Assembly (NCBI GenBank): GCA_009840115.1
Contig: VXOJ01000002.1
Location: forward strand, 1-33,606
Length of the DNA stretch: 33,606 nt
DNA from: Gemmatimonadales bacterium
GTDB taxonomy: Bacteria > Gemmatimonadota > Gemmatimonadetes > Palauibacterales > Palauibacteraceae
Direction: 5' to 3'
Shown: one piece after another, positions 32,575-33,606 of the stretch
Layout of the letters: every line of letters begins with the position of its first letter
Numbering within the stretch: the first letter of the stretch is position 1
Translations under genes and position numbers: made by a program
Notes under the pieces: generated by a model
What the model was told of the DNA's origin: nothing
What the model saw: the letters and a program-made list of their open reading frames with translations, nothing else
The model's database searches: none

Positions 32575-33492
32575 TCAGAAGCGCATGCGGAGGAGGGGGA
32601 CGTTCCAGGCGGTGTGCCGCTGGCCGTTCCGTCGCGGGTCGAGGACGGTCGTGGCAAACGGCAGCGGCAGGCCGACCTCGAGCTGTCCTCCGTCCGACCA
32701 GTTCAGGAGGGCGGGCGACAGCGAACCGGACGCCGCGCTCGACTCTCCTTCCGGAGCACGGTCGTCCTCCGTGGTCAGGAGGACCCCCAGACCCAGACCC
32801 GCGAGACTCGTCGCGAGCGGAATCGCGAACGCGCCGCCTTCGCTTTCCGGCTTTGCGATGAGCGCGATGCCGACCCCGCCGAAACCGCCGATCAGACCTC
32901 CGAGGCTGATGAGGTGCGCACGACGGGAGGACAGGTCGAATCGGCCCCCGGCCAGCGCCCCGGCGACCAGGCCCGCGTTGCCCACGAGCAGCGTGCTTGC
33001 CCACATCGCGTCGTCGTCCAGATCGAGCGCAACCGCTCCCCCGAGGCCGAACCACGTCCCCCACAGGCTGCCGAGGTACGTCGCCGACGCCGTACCCTCC
33101 GAAGTGTCGCGCGCGAGGAGCGCGGCCGTGGCGATGCCGGCCAGTCCACCGGCCACTGCCGCGGTGAAGGCCTCCTGGTCGTCCGGATCGCAGTACTCGC
33201 AGTCCGGATCGACGCCCAGACTCAGCGCGTGCGCCCAGCCCACCCCCTGCCAGGTGCCCCATGTGCCGCCCCAACTGATCGTGCGCGACTGTCCCACCGA
33301 GAGGGAACGCGAGAACAGGCGGCCGGCGAGGTAACCCACCGGCCCGCCGAGCAGAAGGCCGACGCCGTGGGATTCCGAACTGGTCGCATCCGCCAGCATG
33401 GGCACCGCGATGCCCCCCAGCCACAGACCGTAGAGCGTCGACCAGACGCGGAACTCCGTATCGCCGCGCCGGTCCTGCGGCGCGCCGCCCGG
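32575..33492 (-). CDS. Glycine-rich membrane-associated hypothetical protein, 5' end lost
   Basis: About 300 residues are coding and the start is missing in the artefactual sequence beyond 33492. I recognise no family. The product has many small-residue hydrophobic segments of a glycine-zipper or two-Gly type (LLLGGPVGYLAG, GGLAGIATAALLA, LISLGGLIGGFGGVGIALI), separated by short charged loops, with WGTW motifs repeated (GGTWGTWQGVGWAHAL, LGSLWGTWFGLGGAVAL), so the repeats appear as an internal duplication. A CEYC pair (DPDCEYCDPDD) lies near residue 110. A short soluble tail ends in RMRF. It lies directly before the SDR gene in the same operon. Confidence 0.6.
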   Translation of the reverse strand, partial: PGGAPQDRRGDTEFRVWSTLYGLWLGGIAVPMLADATSSESHGVGLLLGGPVGYLAGRLFSRSLSVGQSRTISWGGTWGTWQGVGWAHALSLGVDPDCEYCDPDDQEAFTAAVAGGLAGIATAALLARDTSEGTASATYLGSLWGTWFGLGGAVALDLDDDAMWASTLLVGNAGLVAGALAGGRFDLSSRRAHLISLGGLIGGFGGVGIALIAKPESEGGAFAIPLATSLAGLGLGVLLTTEDDRAPEGESSAASGSLSPALLNWSDGGQLEVGLPLPFATTVLDPRRNGQRHTAWNVPLLRMRF

Positions 33493-33606
33493 CCCCCCCC
33501 CCCCCCGCCCCACTAAAAAAAAAAAAAAAAAACAAGCCGCCGCAATTTGGAGGTGAGAAGAGGGGGGGGGGCGGAGGAATAATAAAAAAAGTGGGGGGGG
33601 GGGGGG
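33493..33606. other. Low-complexity contig end, probable assembly artefact
   Basis: A run of 14 C (33493-33506), a run of 18 A (33515-33532), and several long G tracts to the end. The homopolymers are unlike the rest of the window and have no coding signal. I treat this as sequencing or assembly error rather than biology; it also removes the start of the preceding gene. Confidence 0.75.

Noticed and set aside
1..33606. CRISPR arrays, rRNA, insertion sequences
   Set aside because: No regularly spaced repeats, no rRNA cores and no transposase motifs were seen; the only tandem repeats are coding (LRR and Glu-rich linker).
33493..33606. Poly-A/poly-G tail as a biological element
   Set aside because: Several different homopolymers in succession at a contig end are most simply artefact.

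Overview
The window looks like one complete short contig (33.6 kb, GC-rich) from a free-living, Gram-negative-type bacterium. The gene families point to a Gemmatimonadota-like organism, possibly a marine or sponge-associated lineage. These include secreted lipoproteins, a DUF1592/DUF1552/ankyrin operon, a PD40-amidohydrolase fusion, a divergent creatininase, a DUF5916 outer-membrane protein and many PLP enzymes. This placement is inference from gene families; there is no rRNA in the window. The last ~115 bases are homopolymer-rich and look like an assembly artefact, so both ends should be treated as contig edges.

Layout. (1) 1-4155 is an accessory region. It holds a truncated DUF5343-like gene on the minus strand behind a near-perfect sigma70 promoter with two tandem palindromic operators, a Uma2-type nuclease, a large leucine-rich-repeat lipoprotein, a 33-codon ORF and a small orphan protein. 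(2) 4180-7511 (minus) is an operon of serine beta-lactamase-like hydrolase, aminotransferase and rhodanese lipoprotein. (3) 7644-8240 (plus) encodes a secreted AhpC/TSA-type redoxin whose only possible redox residue is an in-frame UGA at the expected peroxidatic Cys position. A SECIS-like hairpin follows the UGA, so I read it as a selenoprotein. (4) 12717-8203 (minus) is a translationally coupled operon of metallo-beta-lactamase-fold lipoprotein, PD40-amidohydrolase, CcdA-like membrane protein and thioredoxin. It runs tail-to-tail into the selenoprotein. (5) 15790-12813 (minus) is a cobalamin riboswitch followed by btuF-btuC-btuD, a vitamin B12 importer. (6) 15890-19520 (plus) carries a creatininase-like protein, a secreted hypothetical protein, a cytochrome c/copper-monooxygenase-like protein and a VOC protein. 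(7) 25507-19537 (minus) is DUF1592 cytochrome, DUF1552 Tat protein and ankyrin protein. (8) 28104-25651 (minus) holds an NSS sodium symporter and bifunctional tyrA. (9) 28298-31515 (plus) holds a threonine dehydratase and a DUF5916 outer-membrane protein. (10) 33492-31562 (minus) holds a glycine-rich membrane protein (partial) and an SDR oxidoreductase.

Themes. Many gene borders overlap by four bases (ATGA, GTGA, TTGA, CTGA), with GTG, TTG or possibly CTG starts, which indicates tight translational coupling. The periplasmic redox genes (Sec redoxin, CcdA, thioredoxin) sit together and probably form an electron-delivery and peroxide-detoxification module. The most notable observations are the selenocysteine redoxin, the operator-flanked promoter at the left edge, and the riboswitch that assigns the ABC importer to cobalamin.
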